Positions 1-10,005 of a DNA stretch of 64,000 bases are shown here, one piece after another. The stretch comes from Paenibacillus polysaccharolyticus (lineage in GTDB: Bacteria; Bacillota; Bacilli; Paenibacillales; Paenibacillaceae). Position 1 is the first letter of the stretch; every line of letters begins with the position of its first letter. The translations under genes and the position numbers were made by a program. The DNA lies in the NCBI RefSeq assembly GCF_900102085.1, contig NZ_FMVM01000002.1, positions 310,001-374,000 of the forward strand. Direction: 5' to 3'. The notes under the pieces are model-generated. The model did no database searches, had not been told where the DNA came from, and saw only the letters and a list, made by a program, of their open reading frames with translations.

Positions 1-1212
1 GGGTGTACATCCCGTATACGTTTTGAACACTTTCGCAAAGTAACTCTGATCGTAAAAGTTCAAAAGAGTAGAAATCTCCGCTAACGTATAGTGAGAATGC
101 GTCAACAGATTTTGCGCCTCTTCAATTTTCGTTTTCAAAATAAACTGCGAAATGGAGATACCCACTTCTTTTTTGAACAGATTGGACAAATAATTCGGAT
201 TCAACGAAGTGATTTCAGCCAATTGAGCGATTGTAATCCGTTCATTTAAATGGTTGAAGATATAGTTTTGGCATATGTTAATCGGTTTGGAGTATTTGTG
301 TTTTTTACTACGCTTTACACGTTCCGCAAAATCAAGCACAGCAACCTCCATTAAATCCTCAACCGCTTGGCTGTCGGTTAAATCCTCAATTTTAAGGATA
401 TAAAAATCACTAAGATTATAAGCGATCTCTTGAAAAACACCACCTTCTACCGCTGATCTTGTCGCAAGCGTGATCAGGGAGATCGCCAGATTCTTTTGAC
501 TACGCAAATAACTCGTCTTGGACAACACACTCTTTTTGCCTTGTTTGTGAATGGTATGAAAGGATTCCAGCACCTTATCGGTTCTACCCAAACGAATGAT
601 ATCAAATACTTTCTTCTCTTTATCGATTTCCGTGTGAATGAGATTATTTTGACGGTCGTCTATGATTTGCTTATACGGTTGCTCGATTTCCAGCGTTTTT
701 CTCCAACGCTCATCCTCATTTTTCATCAAGATTTCGTCCAGCGTTAGCTTTTCCTGATAGAGCATGAAATACATCGCCATACTAAGATTAATTAATTTAA
801 ACGTACTCATCACAGAGACTCCGTCGTAATATTTCTTCATTTCATGATGATCCGCTTTGGCTAACAAATCACTTAGAGTCACACGAATAATTTCCTCTGT
901 CATTTTAAAATTAATAATCGGACCTACAATGATGATTCCTTTCCACTGATGATCCGCATGAATACGTATGGCGAAAAATTTCTCCAAATACATTGTTTCA
1001 CGAAGGACAGGGAGTTGCTCGATTGGCATGCTGGAAAACAGGTCTGTCATGATCTTGTAGTCAGAGGGGAATAAGGGGTTACACCGGAAATCCACAGGGG
1101 TGACCTGATAGACTAGCGTGTATTCATTATCAAAATAGTAGACGGGTACATTGTATAAATGATGTGTCATATTACATATATATTCAAGGTTTTCATCACA
1201 AAAGTTATGCAT
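1..1212 (-). CDS. AraC-family transcriptional regulator (partial, C-terminus beyond window edge)
   Basis: The minus-strand frame opens with an ATG at 1212 behind a GGAGG ribosome binding site and stays open to base 1, giving about 404 residues. The first 280 or so residues are an unrecognised sensor region. The last part is a clear AraC double helix-turn-helix: first helices around the segment ITIAQLAEITSLNPNYLSNL, second around YTLAEISTLLNFYDQSYFAK, ending with the typical F-K-x-x-T-G-x-T-P just at the window edge. Only a few residues should be missing. The gene is divergent from the glucuronide transporter and beta-glucuronidase and probably controls them. Two copies of ACATGTGAA spaced 20 bp lie in the shared intergenic region. 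The inducer is unknown; a glucuronide is inferred from the neighbours. Confidence 0.9.
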   Translation of the reverse strand, partial: MHNFCDENLEYICNMTHHLYNVPVYYFDNEYTLVYQVTPVDFRCNPLFPSDYKIMTDLFSSMPIEQLPVLRETMYLEKFFAIRIHADHQWKGIIIVGPIINFKMTEEIIRVTLSDLLAKADHHEMKKYYDGVSVMSTFKLINLSMAMYFMLYQEKLTLDEILMKNEDERWRKTLEIEQPYKQIIDDRQNNLIHTEIDKEKKVFDIIRLGRTDKVLESFHTIHKQGKKSVLSKTSYLRSQKNLAISLITLATRSAVEGGVFQEIAYNLSDFYILKIEDLTDSQAVEDLMEVAVLDFAERVKRSKKHKYSKPINICQNYIFNHLNERITIAQLAEITSLNPNYLSNLFKKEVGISISQFILKTKIEEAQNLLTHSHYTLAEISTLLNFYDQSYFAKVFKTYTGCTP

Positions 1213-1248
1213 CACCAAGCCTCCATTTCAATCTAAGAACTGAAAAAC

Positions 1249-1277
1249 ACATGTGAATATTCCTATTTACATGTGAA
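1249..1277. promoter_or_regulatory. Direct repeat, candidate AraC-type operator
   Basis: ACATGTGAA occurs at 1249-1257 and again at 1269-1277, a 20-bp period (about two helical turns), as is usual for AraC-family half sites. It sits between the divergent AraC gene and the GPH transporter. Binding by that regulator is inference. Confidence 0.5.
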
Positions 1278-1319
1278 ACTTACCATATGAAACCTCACAA
1301 GACCGATTATAATTTGTCA

Positions 1320-1333
1320 TGAAATCGATTTCA
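1320..1333. promoter_or_regulatory. cre-like site (CcpA)
   Basis: TGAAATCGATTTCA is a perfect 14-bp palindrome and fits the Bacillus cre consensus TGWAANCGNTNWCA at every defined position. It lies about 150 bp upstream of the glucuronide transporter start, so carbon catabolite control of the operon is likely. Confidence 0.6.
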
Positions 1334-1480
1334 AGCATGGATTTAAGGGGGATCAGCAACTCAGCCAATATAATACACGACCTACACCCTGAATTGAGAG
1401 CGTTATCAAATGATCAGATTCATCTTGTAATAAAATTCGACAATAGTTATTCCAAATTTTGAATAAAGAGGTGGATTTTT

Positions 1481-2833
1481 ATGCGTCCTTTCGGATATAA
1501 GGATAAATTCGGCTATTTGTTTGGTGATTTTGGAAACGATTTCTTTTTCGCGCTAGTTGGCTCATTTTTGATGGTCTATTACACGGATGTATTTCATATT
1601 AACCCGGCAGCGGTCGGAGGATTATTCCTGTTAGCTCGTTTGTGGGATGCCATAGCGGATGTCTCGTGGGGGCGTTTTGTTGATACGCGTAAAGCAAGCA
1701 AACACGGTAAATTTAAACCATGGATTTATCGCATGTCATTTCCGCTTGTGATCTCCGGGGTACTCATGTTTGTTTACATCCCCGGAATGTCGGACGGATT
1801 CTATCTCGCTTACGCTTATGTTACTTACATTCTGTGGGGAACGCTGTACAGCACCGTTAACATTCCTTACGGTTCCATGGCTTCAGTCATTACTGCTGAC
1901 CCAGTAGAACGAACCGTTCTGTCTACATGGAGATCGCTCGGAGCAACATTGGCGCAATTATTTGTAGGCGTGGTGGGCCCGTTGCTATTGTTTGTTAATA
2001 ACGAAGCGAATGCAAGCCGTTTTTTACTGGGAGCTGTTATTTTTGGAATATTGTCCATTGCTTCTTATATGGCGTGTTATAAATTATCGATCGAACGTGT
2101 TATCCCGGATATGAATGAGAAGCCAAATACCAATTTGAGAAAAACACTATATGGTCTTTTGAAAAATAGACCGCTTATCGTCTTCCTGATCGGATCGCTC
2201 ATTTTCTTAATTAATTTAATGTTGCTGGGCACGGTTAATACGTATTTGTTCAAAGACTATTTCGGTAACGCGCAATTACTTAGTGTGTTCAGTCTGGTGC
2301 AAGCTGCGCCTATATTTATCGGAATGCCGTTAATCAAACCACTCGTAGCAAAGTTCGGGAAAAAAGAAGTTGCCGCTGCTGGCTTTTTACTCTCAACGCT
2401 CGTTTACTTGCTTCTCTATTTCATTCCGAATCTTTCCGCTATTCAATACATGGCGATTCTGTTCATTGGCTTGTTAGGATACGCTCTGTTCAATCTAATC
2501 GGCTGGGCGTTTATCACAGATTTGGTTGACTATCACGAACATGTTACAGGACTCCGAGAGGATGCGACGATATATTCCATCTATTCCTTTTCGCGTAAAG
2601 TCGGGCAGGCCGTTGCAGGTGGTATTGGCGGGGTAGCTATGGCGGCTGTAGGCTATAATGCTACACTGCATGTGCAGACACCACGTACACTTGAAGGCAT
2701 TTATTTCTTGGCAACACTTGTTCCAGCTATGGGCCTATTTCTCGTATTTATCTGCATTGCTTTCCTGTATCCATTAAACAAAAAACGTACAGCACAACTT
2801 GTAAGCGATATCAAGGCAAAACGAATGAACTGA
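1481..2833 (+). CDS. GPH-family sugar/glucuronide:cation symporter
   Basis: This 450-residue membrane protein is of typical length for the glycoside-pentoside-hexuronide (GPH) family, which includes E. coli GusB/UidB and melibiose and xyloside symporters. Near residues 59-70 it shows the family loop motif, an Asp-rich stretch around WDAIADVSWGRFVDTR followed by K-H-G-K-F-K-P-W. About 12 hydrophobic segments are visible. The ATG at 1481 follows AAAGAGGTGG. It lies 81 bp before the beta-glucuronidase gene, so uptake of glucuronides for that enzyme is the most likely role. The exact substrate is inferred only from context. Confidence 0.9.
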   Translation: MRPFGYKDKFGYLFGDFGNDFFFALVGSFLMVYYTDVFHINPAAVGGLFLLARLWDAIADVSWGRFVDTRKASKHGKFKPWIYRMSFPLVISGVLMFVYIPGMSDGFYLAYAYVTYILWGTLYSTVNIPYGSMASVITADPVERTVLSTWRSLGATLAQLFVGVVGPLLLFVNNEANASRFLLGAVIFGILSIASYMACYKLSIERVIPDMNEKPNTNLRKTLYGLLKNRPLIVFLIGSLIFLINLMLLGTVNTYLFKDYFGNAQLLSVFSLVQAAPIFIGMPLIKPLVAKFGKKEVAAAGFLLSTLVYLLLYFIPNLSAIQYMAILFIGLLGYALFNLIGWAFITDLVDYHEHVTGLREDATIYSIYSFSRKVGQAVAGGIGGVAMAAVGYNATLHVQTPRTLEGIYFLATLVPAMGLFLVFICIAFLYPLNKKRTAQLVSDIKAKRMN

Positions 2834-2914
2834 TACCCGAGACCTGTTTCACAACGTGCATAAGGCAGGAGGTAGAGGAAGCACCTATTTTATAGAGAAT
2901 GAAGGAGTGTTCAT

Positions 2915-4702
2915 ATGTTATACCCTATTTTGACCGAAACACGTAATCTAATCGATCTGAATGGAATCTGGAATTTCAAATTGGATGCCGGAGAGGGATT
3001 TCAGGAAAATTGGCAAAAGGCAAAACTCCAAGATCCGATGCGCATGGCTGTCCCAGCTTCATATAACGACATCGGAGTAAGCGCCAAAATTCGGGACCAT
3101 GTAGGCTGGGTCTGGTACGAGCGGGAGATCACGCTACCGAGTGTGATGAATGAAGAGAGAGTTGTTTTGCGCTTTGGCTCCGTTACTCATATGGCCAAAG
3201 TGTATGTGAACGGGGAATTTGTTACCCAGAACAAAGGCGGCTTTTTACCTTTTGAAGCTGAAATAAACCGTTACCTGCACACAGGGAAGAACCGCCTGAC
3301 CGTAGCTGTAAATAATATTGTGGATGAAACAACACTACCCGTTGGCTCCATTGTTGAGAAACAACATTCAGATGGGCAAACAACGGTGCACAATCTGCCG
3401 AACTTTGATTTTTTCAACTATGCCGGTCTGCATCGCCCTGTAAAAATATACACAACACCAACGACCTATGTTAAGGACGTCACGATCGTAACCCAATTGG
3501 ACGGACAGGTTCATTATTCCATTAATGTGGTTGGCTCTGCGTCGGTTAAAGCTGAAATTATCGATGAATCCGGCTCTTTGGTTGCTTCATCCGAAGGCGA
3601 ATCAGGCACAATGATCCTATCTGATGTTAGACTCTGGGAGCCACTGAATGCCTACTTATACACGTTGCGCGTAGAACTGCAAACCGAAGGGGAAACCATA
3701 GATGTATATGAACAGCCATTCGGGGTGAGAAGTGTAGAAGTGAAAGAAGGCAAGTTCCTGATTAATGATAAACCCTTTTACTTCAAAGGGTATGGCAAAC
3801 ATGAGGATACGACTATTCATGGCAGGGGATTTAATGAGGCCGCCAATGTGCTTGATTTTAATCTCATGAAATGGTCGGGAGCCAACTCTTTCCGAACTGC
3901 ACACTATCCATATTCGGAAGAAGTGATGCGACTGGCTGATCGGGAAGGATTTGTTGTGATTGATGAGGTGGCCGCAGTTGGCATGCATCTGAACATGCTG
4001 GTTGTGCATCGCGGGGGCGTGCTGAAGAACACATGGGATGAACTTGATACGTTCGAACATCATCAGGATGTCATTCGGGAACTCATTGAGCGGGACAAAA
4101 ATCATCCCTGTGTGGTCATGTGGAATATCGCTAACGAGCCTGCCTCTGAAGAAAAGGGAGCCTATGAATACTTTAAACCGCTGATTGATCTAACGAGAGA
4201 GTTAGATCCACAGAAACGTCCGGTGACTATTGTTACTCAAATGGAATCTTCACCAGAAAAAGATCAGATTGCAGAGCTGTTGGATATACTCACTTTCAAC
4301 CGATATTACGGCTGGTATGTGGATGGTGGGGATTTGCATGCTGCCAAGGAAAAGCTTCGTGCCGAATTCAATGGCTGGCTAAAGCGATGCCCGAACAAAC
4401 CTTTCATGATGACCGAGTACGGGGCAGACACGGTTGCCGGATTGCACGATGTTGAACCTGTCATGTTTACGGAGGAATACCAGGTGGAATTTTACAAAGC
4501 CAACCATGAAGTATTCGATGAATTTGAGCAATTTGTCGGTGAACAAGTATGGAATTTTACTGATTTTGCGACCAGTCAGGGAATTATCCGTGTGCAAGGC
4601 AATAAAAAAGGTATTTTCACACGGGATCGCAAACCTAAAGCTATCGCACATGAACTGAAAAGACGCTGGACGAGTATCCCTGATTTTCATTATAAGGGCT
4701 AA
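2915..4702 (+). CDS. uidA: Beta-glucuronidase (GH2)
   Basis: The 595-residue protein hydrolyses beta-D-glucuronides to glucuronic acid and aglycone in the cytoplasm. Its length and domain order match E. coli GUS (603 aa): N-terminal sugar-binding domain beginning [15 protein letters not shown], an immunoglobulin-like middle, and a TIM barrel. The acid/base glutamate is E408 in NIANEPAS and the nucleophile is E501 in MTEYGADT, close to GUS E413 and E504. The glucuronidase-type segment FNRYYGWY is also present. ATG 2915 follows GAAGGAG. It is probably co-transcribed with the GPH symporter and ends at a strong terminator. It has no signal peptide, so substrates must be imported. Confidence 0.95.
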   Translation: MLYPILTETRNLIDLNGIWNFKLDAGEGFQENWQKAKLQDPMRMAVPASYNDIGVSAKIRDHVGWVWYEREITLPSVMNEERVVLRFGSVTHMAKVYVNGEFVTQNKGGFLPFEAEINRYLHTGKNRLTVAVNNIVDETTLPVGSIVEKQHSDGQTTVHNLPNFDFFNYAGLHRPVKIYTTPTTYVKDVTIVTQLDGQVHYSINVVGSASVKAEIIDESGSLVASSEGESGTMILSDVRLWEPLNAYLYTLRVELQTEGETIDVYEQPFGVRSVEVKEGKFLINDKPFYFKGYGKHEDTTIHGRGFNEAANVLDFNLMKWSGANSFRTAHYPYSEEVMRLADREGFVVIDEVAAVGMHLNMLVVHRGGVLKNTWDELDTFEHHQDVIRELIERDKNHPCVVMWNIANEPASEEKGAYEYFKPLIDLTRELDPQKRPVTIVTQMESSPEKDQIAELLDILTFNRYYGWYVDGGDLHAAKEKLRAEFNGWLKRCPNKPFMMTEYGADTVAGLHDVEPVMFTEEYQVEFYKANHEVFDEFEQFVGEQVWNFTDFATSQGIIRVQGNKKGIFTRDRKPKAIAHELKRRWTSIPDFHYKG

Positions 4703-4788
4703 GAACGAAGCAGGAATATGTACATGAAGCAATCCGAGTAATCAAGAAGTAATTTTAGTGATCAACTCATTCTAGTTATCAATAGGTA

Positions 4789-4826
4789 AGCCAGCTAATC
4801 AATAAGGTTAGCTGGCTCTTTTTTAT
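4789..4826 (+). terminator. Rho-independent terminator after uidA
   Basis: The inverted repeat AGCCAGCTAA / TTAGCTGGCT (4789-4798 and 4808-4817) is followed by CTTTTTTATTT. Confidence 0.85.
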
Positions 4827-4896
4827 TTAGTAGCAGTGATAACACAGGTTGTTGGAGCAGGTCAGGGGGCAGCATCAGAATCAGTAGTTGGTGTCC

Positions 4897-5670
4897 TTAA
4901 TCGTCTGTGTCCGCTCCTTCAAACAACTGCTGAATCATCTTATCTTTGTTATTCAAAAATTCCTTCATAATCAAGAAATGATCGGTTTCCTCCAAGATCT
5001 GTACCTCGATGCCTTCCGGTGTCAGGTTATAGATCTGCGCATCAGGATAAGCCATCAGAATAGGAGAGTGGGTAGCAATGATAAACTGTGAATTTTGCTC
5101 TACCAACTCATGAATTCGGGCAAGCATGGCCATCTGGCGAAGCGGCGATAATGCCGCCTCAGGCTCGTCCAGAATATAAAGACCATGACCGCCAAATCGA
5201 TGAACAAACGTGGAAAAAAACGACTCTCCATGGGATTGCTCATGCAACGATTTCCCTCCATATGAATCCTTGATGGGAGCACCATAGGAAGGCTCACGAT
5301 CCAACTCATCAATGGTTGTAGCCAGATTATAATAACTCTCGGCCCTGAAAAAGAAACCGTCCTTGGGACGCCGTGTGCCTTTGACTAATTGAATATGCTC
5401 ATACAAGTTCGAATGCGTGGCTCGGGTAGAAAACGTAAAGTTCATCGTGCCGCCTTCGGGATTGAATCCCCATGACACGGCAATCGACTCCATTAACGTA
5501 GACTTGCCCATTCCGTTTTCACCAACAATGTACGTAACTTTGGGATGAAAATCCATCGGATGCAGGTTACGAATAACGGGCAAGTCAAACGGATACTCAT
5601 CATAAGTGGCAATTTGATTCCGTTTAAGCTGTATTTGCCTCAAATAGGCTGGAGATCCTTTCAATTTCAC
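4897..5670 (-). CDS. AAA-family ATPase (COG3910-like, SMC/ABC-type head domain)
   Basis: The 257-residue protein has an ABC/SMC-type nucleotide-binding fold without membrane segments. Walker A is GENGMGKST (residues 50-58) and Walker B is LYILDEPEAALSP, followed by the switch histidine in FIIATHSP. A Q-loop-like region and a signature-like SHGESFF are visible. Such stand-alone predicted ATPases are widespread in Bacillota and lack an assigned substrate. The gene lies 8 bp downstream of the DinB-family gene and is probably co-transcribed with it. There is no toxin or nuclease partner, so I do not call it a defence gene. Confidence 0.8.
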   Translation of the reverse strand: MKLKGSPAYLRQIQLKRNQIATYDEYPFDLPVIRNLHPMDFHPKVTYIVGENGMGKSTLMESIAVSWGFNPEGGTMNFTFSTRATHSNLYEHIQLVKGTRRPKDGFFFRAESYYNLATTIDELDREPSYGAPIKDSYGGKSLHEQSHGESFFSTFVHRFGGHGLYILDEPEAALSPLRQMAMLARIHELVEQNSQFIIATHSPILMAYPDAQIYNLTPEGIEVQILEETDHFLIMKEFLNNKDKMIQQLFEGADTDD

Positions 5671-5678
5671 TTCACCTC

Positions 5679-6200
5679 TTATATCTGTACATCATAACGA
5701 TCGCGAAGGACTGACAAATGATGTAGCTCGTGTCCAGTAATCACATAAGCAATGGAACGAGTAGATGCCGTGTTATCATTGACCTGCCCCATACGCATCC
5801 AAGCTTCTGGACTCAGGCGGCGGAGCAGTACAATGGTGGAATACCGTACCGCTGCATATTCTTCAGCCAGATCAACCACGCTATATGCTTCAAAAGGGTG
5901 ACCTTCCATAAGTGTGTCCTGATCATACCCTGGAAGAGAGGTCTTGTCTCCTCTGGCGATGCGTAACAAACGGCCGCTCATAATTCGCTCATTATCAATA
6001 AGGTGACCAAATACCTCTTTAACGCTCCATTTCCCTTCATCATAGCGGTAATCGGCTTGTTCCTCTGATAATGCGCGAATTGCGCTCTCCACACGTTCCG
6101 CTTGCTTTTGTAATAACTCAATGACATTTCCTTCAGGAACAAGGTGGATGTATCCTTCGTAGAAAGCAGCGTATTCTTCTTGACTCGGTCTTTCGTTCAT
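5679..6200 (-). CDS. DinB-family protein (putative metal-dependent thiol transferase fold)
   Basis: The 173-residue protein matches the DinB/YfiT four-helix bundle: an opening helix around residues 23-60, then KWSVKEVFGHLIDNERIMSGRL, which holds the first metal-ligand histidine, and a C-terminal GHELHHLSVLRDRY with the remaining His residues. The family contains bacillithiol or mycothiol transferases and many uncharacterised members; no specific substrate can be read here. The start at 6200 follows AAAGGAGAGTT with good spacing. Confidence 0.85.
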   Translation of the reverse strand: MNERPSQEEYAAFYEGYIHLVPEGNVIELLQKQAERVESAIRALSEEQADYRYDEGKWSVKEVFGHLIDNERIMSGRLLRIARGDKTSLPGYDQDTLMEGHPFEAYSVVDLAEEYAAVRYSTIVLLRRLSPEAWMRMGQVNDNTASTRSIAYVITGHELHHLSVLRDRYDVQI

Positions 6201-6438
6201 ATTAACTCTCCTTTAGTGGGCATCATTTTTTGTTTATTTTACCATTAATCCAAGGTAGAACCGAAGAAAACTACAACAACTGGTCTCATATGAGGATTGA
6301 TCAATAATCGGTCAGGATAAGTCATTGTATGCATGTGTTAAAAACCTTATCTTAAATCATAAGAGAGCACTACCATTTCACGAAGAAACGTGGAGAAACA
6401 AACAAGTCTGTTTCAGAAGTGCAGATGCTCATTAAGAC

Positions 6439-7197
6439 TCACTGATGTTTGAATCGCTTAGGCGATACACCTGTTATTTGTTTGAATTGCCGACAGAAAT
6501 GTTCGACATTACGGTACCCGCATCTGTCCGCAATCTCTGCAACCGTATAGGGATGGTGTCTAAGGTACTCTTTAGCCAAGCGAATTCGGCTATGGATGAC
6601 ATCATCTATGCAGGACAAACCGAATGATTTCTTATAAATGAGTTGCAGGTATCCCGGGCTGATATTCATGGTTTTGGCCATCGTAGCCACAGTCCATGGA
6701 TGACTTGGATGGTTGTGAATAGCTGTCCGAAGTTTCATCAGAGGATAATGCTGCGGGCCAATATTTTTTTGCACATAAGATTCAAGCAGTTTGTTAAACA
6801 ATGTGCGAAGCAAATAATCGATGGATGATTCCTTGTAGCCTTTCTGGAGAGAATGCTCTGCGACAAGTAATTGAAACAGCTTATGACAATATTCAGGATC
6901 ATCCAATGCAAAAGGCTCGCCCAGAGGGAGAGAGGTTTCGGTTACATAGAGCTCGTCACTTGCAAAACGTATCCAATCGTTCACATATTGGTCTGAGCAA
7001 GCGCGATAGTATATTTTCGAATAGGGCGGATACAGAACAGCACAATAGGGCGGGAATTCTTCCAGTTGACCTTTAACCCAGAACAGTGCCGGAGTCTGCG
7101 TAATGACCAACAGCCAGCAATCATGGCCTTCAGGTATATCAAACACAAATGGACCGTGATGCTCAGCATCATATTCAACGTAATAAATCGTATTCAT
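6439..7197 (-). CDS. AraC-family transcriptional regulator
   Basis: The 252-residue regulator has an N-terminal cupin-like ligand-binding half and a C-terminal AraC DNA-binding domain (HPWTVATMAKTMNISPGYLQ for helix-turn-helix one, HPYTVAEIADRCGYRNVEHF for the second, ending GVSPKRFKHQ). It is divergent from the GH43 gene at 7335 with a 137-bp shared intergenic region, so regulation of that glycosidase by a pentose or oligosaccharide is the likely role. The ATG at 7197 follows AAGGTGAAATACG. Confidence 0.9.
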   Translation of the reverse strand: MNTIYYVEYDAEHHGPFVFDIPEGHDCWLLVITQTPALFWVKGQLEEFPPYCAVLYPPYSKIYYRACSDQYVNDWIRFASDELYVTETSLPLGEPFALDDPEYCHKLFQLLVAEHSLQKGYKESSIDYLLRTLFNKLLESYVQKNIGPQHYPLMKLRTAIHNHPSHPWTVATMAKTMNISPGYLQLIYKKSFGLSCIDDVIHSRIRLAKEYLRHHPYTVAEIADRCGYRNVEHFCRQFKQITGVSPKRFKHQ

Positions 7198-7334
7198 CGT
7201 ATTTCACCTTTACCATGCGTATTGTGAATCTCGTCTACGTGTACATCGAAACGCCATTGAAACATGAACATGCTCGGTGTCTCCTATTATACGAAAGTTA
7301 TCTTGACAAATCTAAACAAGGGGTGCATTTTCCA

Positions 7335-8756
7335 ATGAAAAAACAAGGTTTAAACCCTTATCTCCCATCATGGGAGTACGTGCCTGACGGCGAGCCTTAT
7401 GTGTTTAACGACAGAGTATACGTCTACGGGTCACATGATCGGTTTAACGGACATGCGTTTTGTCTGAACGATTATGTATGCTGGTCTGCTCCTGTAGATG
7501 ACCTTGGTAAATGGCGCAATGAGGGAGTTATTTATCAAAAAACAGATGATCCGCTGAACCCCGACGGTCATATGTGCCTTTATGCCCCCGATGTAACAAT
7601 CGGACCGGATGGTCGCTATTATCTATATTATGTACTTGATAAAGTACCGGTTGTTTCTGTAGCGGTATGCGATTCGCCTGCGGGTAAATATGAATTCTAT
7701 GGTTATGTTCAATATACAGACGGCACTCGGCTCGGGGAACGAGAAGGGGATGAGCCGCAGTTCGATCCAGGTGTGCTGACAGAAGGAGAGCTCACTTATC
7801 TCTACACGGGCTTCTGTGCACCCGGTGACCGTTCCAGACATGGAGCAATGGCGACGGTGCTTGGCCCCGATATGCTAACGATTGTAGAGGAACCGGTATT
7901 TATAGCCCCAAGTCAGCCATATAGTGATGGAAGCGGGTATGAAGGACATGAATTTTTTGAAGCTCCTTCGATTCGCAAAAGGGGAGACCTCTACTACCTC
8001 GTATACTCCTCGGTCGTCATGCATGAATTATGTTACGCAACCAGTACGTCTCCAACTCAAGGCTTTGAATATCAAGGTGTAATTGTGAGCAACTGCGATC
8101 TTCACATCGATACATACAAGCCGGCTGGAAAGCCCATGTATTATGGAGGGAACAATCATGGAAGTATCGTAGAGATCGGCGCAGAATGGTACATTTTTTA
8201 CCACAGACATACGAATGGAGATGCATTTAACCGGCAGGGATGTATTGAAAAGCTTACGTTTGAAAAGGATGGCTTCATCCCTCAAGTTGAAATGACCTCT
8301 TGTGGTTCGAATGGAGAACCTTTGGAAGGTAGAGGCGAGTACCCCGCCTATCTTGCGTGCAACCTTTTTACCCAAGAAGATCAATTGTATACGGGTGGAT
8401 TTGGTACAGGTGCTTGGCTCGACAGTCGCTTTCCGAAAATTACCCAAGATGGCCGAGATGGCGACGAAGAAACCGGATATATTGCCAATATGACGGAATC
8501 TGCGACAGCTGGTTTTAAATACTTCGATTGTAAAGACATTCAACAAGTCACGATTAAGGTGCGTGGATACTGTAATGGTAGCTTTGAGGTAAAAACCGCT
8601 TGGGACGGCCCCGTCCTGGGAACCATCCCGGTACACTTCACCAACGTATGGAAGCCGTATTCATCCGCGATTCACATTCCGGACGGTAAACAGGCCTTGT
8701 ATTTTACATACCAGGGGATGGGCAGCGCGAGCCTGGCTTCATTTGAACTGAAATAA
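7335..8756 (+). CDS. GH43-family glycoside hydrolase with C-terminal beta-sandwich domain
   Basis: I start this 473-residue protein at ATG 7335, behind AAGGGGTG; the frame extends further upstream but has no ribosome binding site there and would overlap the divergent promoter region. Residues 1-300 form a GH43 five-bladed propeller: the opening GLNPYLPSWEYVPDGEPYVF, an early acid in the YVYGSHD region, LYAPDVTIGPDGRYYLYY, and EFFEAPSIRKRGDLYYLVYS with the likely catalytic glutamate. The C-terminal 120 residues resemble a carbohydrate-binding jelly roll. It has no signal peptide. Xylosidase or arabinofuranosidase activity is inferred from the family and from the adjacent pentose operon. Confidence 0.85.
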   Translation: MKKQGLNPYLPSWEYVPDGEPYVFNDRVYVYGSHDRFNGHAFCLNDYVCWSAPVDDLGKWRNEGVIYQKTDDPLNPDGHMCLYAPDVTIGPDGRYYLYYVLDKVPVVSVAVCDSPAGKYEFYGYVQYTDGTRLGEREGDEPQFDPGVLTEGELTYLYTGFCAPGDRSRHGAMATVLGPDMLTIVEEPVFIAPSQPYSDGSGYEGHEFFEAPSIRKRGDLYYLVYSSVVMHELCYATSTSPTQGFEYQGVIVSNCDLHIDTYKPAGKPMYYGGNNHGSIVEIGAEWYIFYHRHTNGDAFNRQGCIEKLTFEKDGFIPQVEMTSCGSNGEPLEGRGEYPAYLACNLFTQEDQLYTGGFGTGAWLDSRFPKITQDGRDGDEETGYIANMTESATAGFKYFDCKDIQQVTIKVRGYCNGSFEVKTAWDGPVLGTIPVHFTNVWKPYSSAIHIPDGKQALYFTYQGMGSASLASFELK

Positions 8757-8779
8757 CTTCATTTGTCTTCAAAAGTTCC

Positions 8780-8827
8780 AAGCAGTCAGTGGTGAGGGCA
8801 CTCATCCTTGAGCTGCTTTTTCTTTTT
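8780..8827 (+). terminator. Probable terminator after GH43 gene
   Basis: AGCAG at 8781 pairs with CTGCT at 8813 around an imperfect stem, followed by TTTTCTTTTT. The stem has bulges, so confidence is moderate. Confidence 0.5.
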
Positions 8828-8881
8828 CACATGGAATCGCGTTTCATTTTTAAACAGTACGTACTTCTCCATCTTTGCGCA

Positions 8882-9796
8882 TTATTTGTCTTGCGTAAGA
8901 CTCATCACATCCTGCTGGGCATGCACGCGAAATTCACTTGGCGCAATGCCTGTCCACCGTTTGAACTGGCGGCTGAAATGTGCATTCGTTTTGTATCCGA
9001 GCATCATGGCAATATGATCAATATTCAGATCCGTTTGTTTTAATAGCCGCTGTGCTTCGTTCAGTAACGTTTCGGATAAATACTTGCGCGGCGCCTGACC
9101 GTACACTTCTCGGAAAATTCGATTGACCTGTGACGTGCTCAAGTTGAGCGATTTTGCAATATCCTGAATCCAGGTTCTATCCGTTTCTTGAATCTCACTA
9201 TGTAGATGGATATATCTTACCGAGTCCTCGATATACTCAGCGATCTGATGGGCAATCGCCTCTTTTCTGGATACAGTAACGGATGCGTTCTGCGATAACT
9301 GTCCGACTAGCGAGCCAAGAAGCTCAAATACAGCGGCATGCACCTTCATTTGTTTCGAGGAGGATAAGGATTCAGACAAATGCTCTGTGGACAGATCATA
9401 CAATGTAGAGAGGATCGGGGACATCGCCATGGCCAGATTCGATGTTGCTGGATAGTAGGTGTCTTTGCTGCGGTTGAGTTCCCGGCAAAAAGAAGTATCG
9501 TGCACACTGAAATGAACTGAAAAATAGGTAAACCCTTCTGGCCCTGCCCCTGTGCAAGCATGGGTGATTCCCGGACGAATGAACAAAAGATCTCCTTTGG
9601 ACTGCTGATGCAGTTTTCCATTGATCACCATGCTCATCTGACCCTCCATCATCCAATGAATTTCATACATCGAATGTTCATGGGATGGATATGTCCAGTT
9701 CGAATCTGCTTTTCTGGCATGCAACCCCATTAATTGGAACGACAGACGAACATCAGGCAAACGGCCTAAATACATCGCTTCTGAATGCTTCGCCAC
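8882..9796 (-). CDS. AraC-family regulator with N-terminal cupin domain
   Basis: This 304-residue protein uses a GTG start at 9796, preceded by GAGGGGGA at good spacing. Residues 30-110 form an AraC-type cupin (PSHEHSMYEIHWMMEGQMSM, then GDLLFIRPGITHACTG). The C-terminal 100 residues are the DNA-binding domain (IQDIAKSLNLSTSQVNRIF and LNIDHIAMMLGYKTNAHFSR, ending GIAPSEFRVH). It is divergent from the FAH/aldehyde dehydrogenase/dehydratase/xylosidase operon that starts at 10006 and is the obvious candidate regulator of it. The inducer (D-xylonate, xylose or a xylo-oligosaccharide) is inference. Confidence 0.9.
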   Translation of the reverse strand: MAKHSEAMYLGRLPDVRLSFQLMGLHARKADSNWTYPSHEHSMYEIHWMMEGQMSMVINGKLHQQSKGDLLFIRPGITHACTGAGPEGFTYFSVHFSVHDTSFCRELNRSKDTYYPATSNLAMAMSPILSTLYDLSTEHLSESLSSSKQMKVHAAVFELLGSLVGQLSQNASVTVSRKEAIAHQIAEYIEDSVRYIHLHSEIQETDRTWIQDIAKSLNLSTSQVNRIFREVYGQAPRKYLSETLLNEAQRLLKQTDLNIDHIAMMLGYKTNAHFSRQFKRWTGIAPSEFRVHAQQDVMSLTQDK

Positions 9797-10005
9797 TGCA
9801 AGTCCCCCTCGTCCTGTACAATTTTTTATTCTGTCATCGGAGTGTCTGTGTAAATCAGCTTGTTGTAAAACTTATATCCTCATTTTAACAGAAAGTTGAT
9901 GCGTGAAAAGGGTAAATGGTCAGAGTGATTAGAACATCGTCATGAGACATGGTGAATGCTAATCTAGAATTATCAACCCAATAGGGGCACAGGAGGCACG
10001 TTTAT

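Noticed and set aside
3656..4105. 149-codon minus-strand frame
   Set aside because: Antisense to the beta-glucuronidase, whose catalytic region is conserved across this stretch.
4897..6200. AAA ATPase plus DinB protein as a phage-defence pair
   Set aside because: The ATPase lacks an adjacent nuclease or toxin, and the DinB-family protein has no known defence role; there are no mobile-element signs around it.
8028..8636. 202-codon open frame on the minus strand
   Set aside because: It lies wholly antisense to the GH43 gene, has no ribosome binding site and no recognisable domain; it is a by-product of codon use in the real gene.
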